From CAZSWR01 sp964610885 (GTDB taxonomy: Bacteria > Bacteroidota > Ignavibacteria > Kapaibacteriales > UBA2268): a stretch of 9,240 nt of DNA. The first letter of the stretch is position 1, and each line of letters starts with the position of its first letter. Of the stretch, positions 7,396 through 9,240 are shown one piece after another. The position numbers were made by a program, and so were the translations under genes. The stretch lies in contig CAZSWR010000114.1 of assembly GCA_964610885.1 (NCBI GenBank), forward strand, positions 1 through 9,240, read 5' to 3'. The notes under the pieces are model-generated. The model made no database searches, was not told the origin of the DNA, and saw only the letters and a list, made by a program, of their open reading frames with translations.

Positions 7396-7431
7396 ATCAG
7401 CAATTGAATCTGAGTTAGCAACCACACAAAC

Positions 7432-7472
7432 AAAAAAACCGCCCCTTCGAAGCTATTTCGTAGGGGCGGTTT
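7432..7472 (-). terminator. Intrinsic terminator of the ornithine aminotransferase gene
   Basis: An 11-base perfect stem (7436-7446 with 7462-7472) continues past one mismatch into four more pairs (CGAA/TTCG) around a 5-base loop. Read on the minus strand, the stem is followed directly by a run of seven T (7438-7432). It lies 22 bases after the stop codon at 7495. This is a strong rho-independent terminator. Its plus-strand right arm starts GTAGGGGC (7460-7467), as in the two nearby hairpins. Confidence 0.85.
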
Positions 7473-7494
7473 GTATATTCGGGACGGGAAAGAA

Positions 7495-8694
7495 TTAGTT
7501 GTTTTCTTTCATAACTTTTGCGATGCGCTCGACTGCCCAGTCGATTTCTTCCTTCGTGATGACGAGCGGCGGAGCGAAGCGGATGATGTTTTCGTGTGTG
7601 TCCTTGCAGAGGATGCCTTCTTCCATCAGCTTAAGGCAGAAGGGGCGGGCCTTGCGGTCCATCACGAAACCGATCCAGAGGCCGCGGCCGCGAACTTCTT
7701 TGATCTTCGGATCGCCGATGGCGCGGAGTTTCTCGACGAAGTATGCGCCAAGCTCGAACGAGCGTTCGACGAGTTTCTCTTCTTCGATCACTTCGAGCGA
7801 TTTCACTGCAACAGCGGCTGCGAGCGGGTTTCCGCCAAAGGTCGAGCCGTGTTCGCCGGGTTTGATCGTGAGCATGATTGATTTGTCTGCCAGCACGCCG
7901 GAGACGGGATAGAAGCCGCCGGAGAGTGCTTTGCCGACGATGACCATGTCGGGGCGGACGTTTTCGTAGTAGTGCGAGAAGAGTTTGCCCGAGCGGCCCA
8001 GGCCTGCTTGGATTTCGTCGCAGATGAAGAGAATGTTTTTCTCTTTACAGATTCTTTCGATTTCTTTCAAATAGCCAACCGGAGGCACCACGACGCCGCC
8101 TTCGCCTTGGATAGGCTCGACGAGCACGCCGGCTGTATTCGGTGTGATTTTCGATTTAAGGTCTTCGATGTTGCCGTATTCGTGGATGGGGAATGCCTCT
8201 TTGCAATAGGGGCCGAATCCTGCGTACGAGTCGGGATCGTCCGAGAAGCCAACGATGGTGGTAGTGCGGCCGTGGAAGTTACCGGAGGCGACGATGATTT
8301 CGGCTGTATCTTGCTTCAACCCTTTGACGTCGTATGCCCAGCGGCGGCAGAGTTTGACAGCTGTTTCGACGGCTTCGGCGCCGGAGTTCATCGGGAGGAA
8401 CATTTCGTAGCCGGTCATGTCGTGCAATTTTTTGTAGAGCAGCGGCAGTTGGTCGTTGCGGAATGCGCGGCTGGTCAGCGTTACATGTTTTGCTTGCTCA
8501 AAGAATACTTCCATGATTTTCGGATGGCAGTGCCCTTGGTTCACGGCGGAATATGCGGCGAGGCAGTCAAGGTATTTCTTGCCTTCGACGTCCGTTACCC
8601 ATGCGCCTTTTGCTTCGCGGACGACGACGTCCAGCGGATGGTAATTATGAGCACCGTATTGCTCTTCCATTGCGATGTAATCTTGAGTTTTCAT
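7495..8694 (-). CDS. rocD: Ornithine aminotransferase (ornithine--oxo-acid transaminase)
   Basis: The 399-residue, cytoplasmic, PLP-dependent class III aminotransferase should move the delta-amino group of ornithine to 2-oxoglutarate, giving glutamate semialdehyde for proline or glutamate metabolism. The length matches bacterial RocD. Visible landmarks are YSAVNQGHCHPK (48-59), the PLP phosphate-binding NSGAEAVE (103-110), NFHGRT (139-144), EPIQGEGG (193-200) with Glu198 at the position of the gating glutamate, Asp226 in CDEIQ for the pyridine nitrogen, Lys255 in VGKALSGG for the Schiff base, and STFGGNP (284-290). YSAVNQGHCHPK and TSRAFRNDQ favour RocD over acetylornithine aminotransferase. 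At residue 79, where human OAT has substrate-contacting Tyr85, there is Arg. ATG 8694 is chosen because family members start near here and AAGAGA lies just upstream; the frame is open to 8730. The gene stands alone, with its own promoter and terminator. Confidence 0.92.
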   Translation of the reverse strand: MKTQDYIAMEEQYGAHNYHPLDVVVREAKGAWVTDVEGKKYLDCLAAYSAVNQGHCHPKIMEVFFEQAKHVTLTSRAFRNDQLPLLYKKLHDMTGYEMFLPMNSGAEAVETAVKLCRRWAYDVKGLKQDTAEIIVASGNFHGRTTTIVGFSDDPDSYAGFGPYCKEAFPIHEYGNIEDLKSKITPNTAGVLVEPIQGEGGVVVPPVGYLKEIERICKEKNILFICDEIQAGLGRSGKLFSHYYENVRPDMVIVGKALSGGFYPVSGVLADKSIMLTIKPGEHGSTFGGNPLAAAVAVKSLEVIEEEKLVERSFELGAYFVEKLRAIGDPKIKEVRGRGLWIGFVMDRKARPFCLKLMEEGILCKDTHENIIRFAPPLVITKEEIDWAVERIAKVMKENN

Positions 8695-8748
8695 GATTTC
8701 TCTTAAAGTTATATAAATGAACAAACACAATTAATTCAAACCAAGCAG

Positions 8749-8779
8749 CAAAATTAAGGAAAATATTCGAGAAAGCAAA
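8749..8779 (-). promoter_or_regulatory. Bacteroidota-type promoter of the ornithine aminotransferase gene
   Basis: On the minus strand TTTG (8779-8776), a 19-base spacer and TAATTTTG (8756-8749) match the TTTG/TAnnTTTG consensus at every fixed position and with standard spacing. The start of transcription would fall near 8742, leaving a 5' leader of about 48 bases before the ATG at 8694. Confidence 0.65.
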
Positions 8780-8833
8780 TGAGAAGAATTTTTGCGATGG
8801 ATTCCCAATGCTATTTGCAACAAATATCGCTTG

Positions 8834-8851
8834 TAGATTTGATTAAATTTG
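8834..8851 (+). promoter_or_regulatory. Candidate -7 elements for the Asp-box protein gene
   Basis: Two perfect TAnnTTTG matches stand close together on the plus strand, TAGATTTG (8834-8841) and TAAATTTG (8844-8851), 47-64 bases before the ATG at 8898. The only upstream TTTG (8814-8817) is 16 or 26 bases away, outside the usual spacing, so which one is used, if either, is unclear. The region is A+T-rich and such matches arise by chance. Confidence 0.35.
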
Positions 8852-8897
8852 AATAAATTGTATCACATATTAATTATCATCGGCCGAAAGGATTACA

Positions 8898-9240
8898 ATG
8901 AAAGAAGCTCTTCTTTTTGTTTTAGCCCTCATCTTATTTATTTCCAAAAGCGATGCGCAATGGCAAGCCATTCCTGAACTTGGGAACTTACGTTCCACCT
9001 CCATTTGCAGCCACGGATCGAATATCTTCGTTAGTTCCGACACAGCTGTATATGTTTCGACGAACTCCGGGCAATCGTGGGCGCAGACTGCAAGTGCGTT
9101 CGCCGGAACCATTGTCAACGAAGTTTACTTCTATCCACAGGACAACTCGCTCTACGCTGCCACAGAAGATGGACTTTATGTATCGACCAACTATGGGGCG
9201 GAGTGGAAGAAATTGATCTCAGACTATTGCCATGGAGTTT
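8898..9240 (+). CDS. Secreted Asp-box (BNR-like) repeat protein, 5' part only
   Basis: The frame is open from ATG 8898 to the window edge (114 codons), so the C-terminus is missing. A Shine-Dalgarno AAGGA lies 5 bases before the ATG. A signal peptide covers about 1-20 (FVLALILFI core, cut after SDA). Two Asp-box-like motifs, STNSGQSW (54-61) and STNYGAEW (96-103), sit 42 residues apart, each after a short strand ending in YVS. This pattern is that of sialidase-type or photosystem-stability-factor-like beta-propellers, in which each blade carries one Asp-box. Many such FCB proteins end in a T9SS sorting domain, but that part is not visible here. Enzymatic activity cannot be inferred from the Asp-boxes alone. 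Confidence 0.82.
   Translation, partial: MKEALLFVLALILFISKSDAQWQAIPELGNLRSTSICSHGSNIFVSSDTAVYVSTNSGQSWAQTASAFAGTIVNEVYFYPQDNSLYAATEDGLYVSTNYGAEWKKLISDYCHGV

Larger units (their letters stand above)
7023..7430. other. Convergent intergenic region with several palindromes
   Basis: This gap lies between the 3' ends of two convergent genes, so no promoter is needed and no TAnnTTTG element is seen on either strand. Positions 7023-7160 are A+T-rich with three short aaggtt-type direct repeats (near 7100, 7123 and 7142). From 7168 on there are two G+C-rich hairpins and a long inverted repeat, listed separately. I see no credible open reading frame or RNA gene. Confidence 0.6.

Noticed and set aside
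7168..7472. CRISPR-like array, because of three similar hairpins
   Set aside because: The copies are only identical over about 8 bases, change orientation and have irregular spacing (about 125 and 165 bases).
7972..8706. 244-codon plus-strand open frame antisense to the aminotransferase gene
   Set aside because: The Phe/Asp/Val-rich translation mirrors a G+C-biased gene on the other strand, and no domain is recognisable.

Overview
The window reads as chromosomal DNA from a member of the FCB group (Bacteroidota, Ignavibacteriota, Kapabacteria or a close relative). Three things point there. One protein ends in a type A C-terminal sorting domain of the type IX secretion system (T9SS). Several intergenic regions carry the Bacteroidota-type promoter (TTTG, about 19-21 bases, TAnnTTTG). 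Most of the genes encode exported or outer-membrane proteins. The genus cannot be fixed from this sequence.

Layout from left to right. Positions 1-392 hold no convincing gene, but a full promoter at the left edge fires out of the window on the minus strand. Then four minus-strand genes follow. In transcription order they are a YjbQ/UPF0047 family protein (5526-5942), an acylphosphatase (5224-5499), a patatin-like phospholipase fused to POTRA domains and an Omp85-type barrel (2453-5224), and a secreted T9SS cargo protein with Ig/PKD-like repeats (393-2342). The first three look like one operon (26-base gap, then a stop/start overlap). The fourth follows after 110 bases with its own candidate promoter and ends in a hairpin that overlaps its stop codon. 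On the plus strand, 6141-7022 encodes an unrecognised exported, probably outer-membrane protein. It converges on a minus-strand ornithine aminotransferase (7495-8694). The last gene (8898 onward, plus strand) is cut by the window edge and encodes a secreted protein with Asp-box-like (BNR) motifs.

The 470-base gap between the two convergent genes (7023-7494) is the most structured non-coding part. It has three hairpins that share a GTAGGGGC edge, one of which is a textbook terminator for the aminotransferase gene, and a pair of 15-base near-palindromes that form a perfect inverted repeat. This looks like an array of extragenic palindromes rather than a gene.

Functionally the window is mixed. 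It holds cell-envelope and secretion proteins (T9SS cargo, patatin-Omp85, unknown outer-membrane protein, Asp-box protein) beside small metabolic enzymes (acylphosphatase, YjbQ, ornithine aminotransferase). I see no phage, transposase, CRISPR array, tRNA, rRNA or defence system, and no clear sign of a new multi-gene system.
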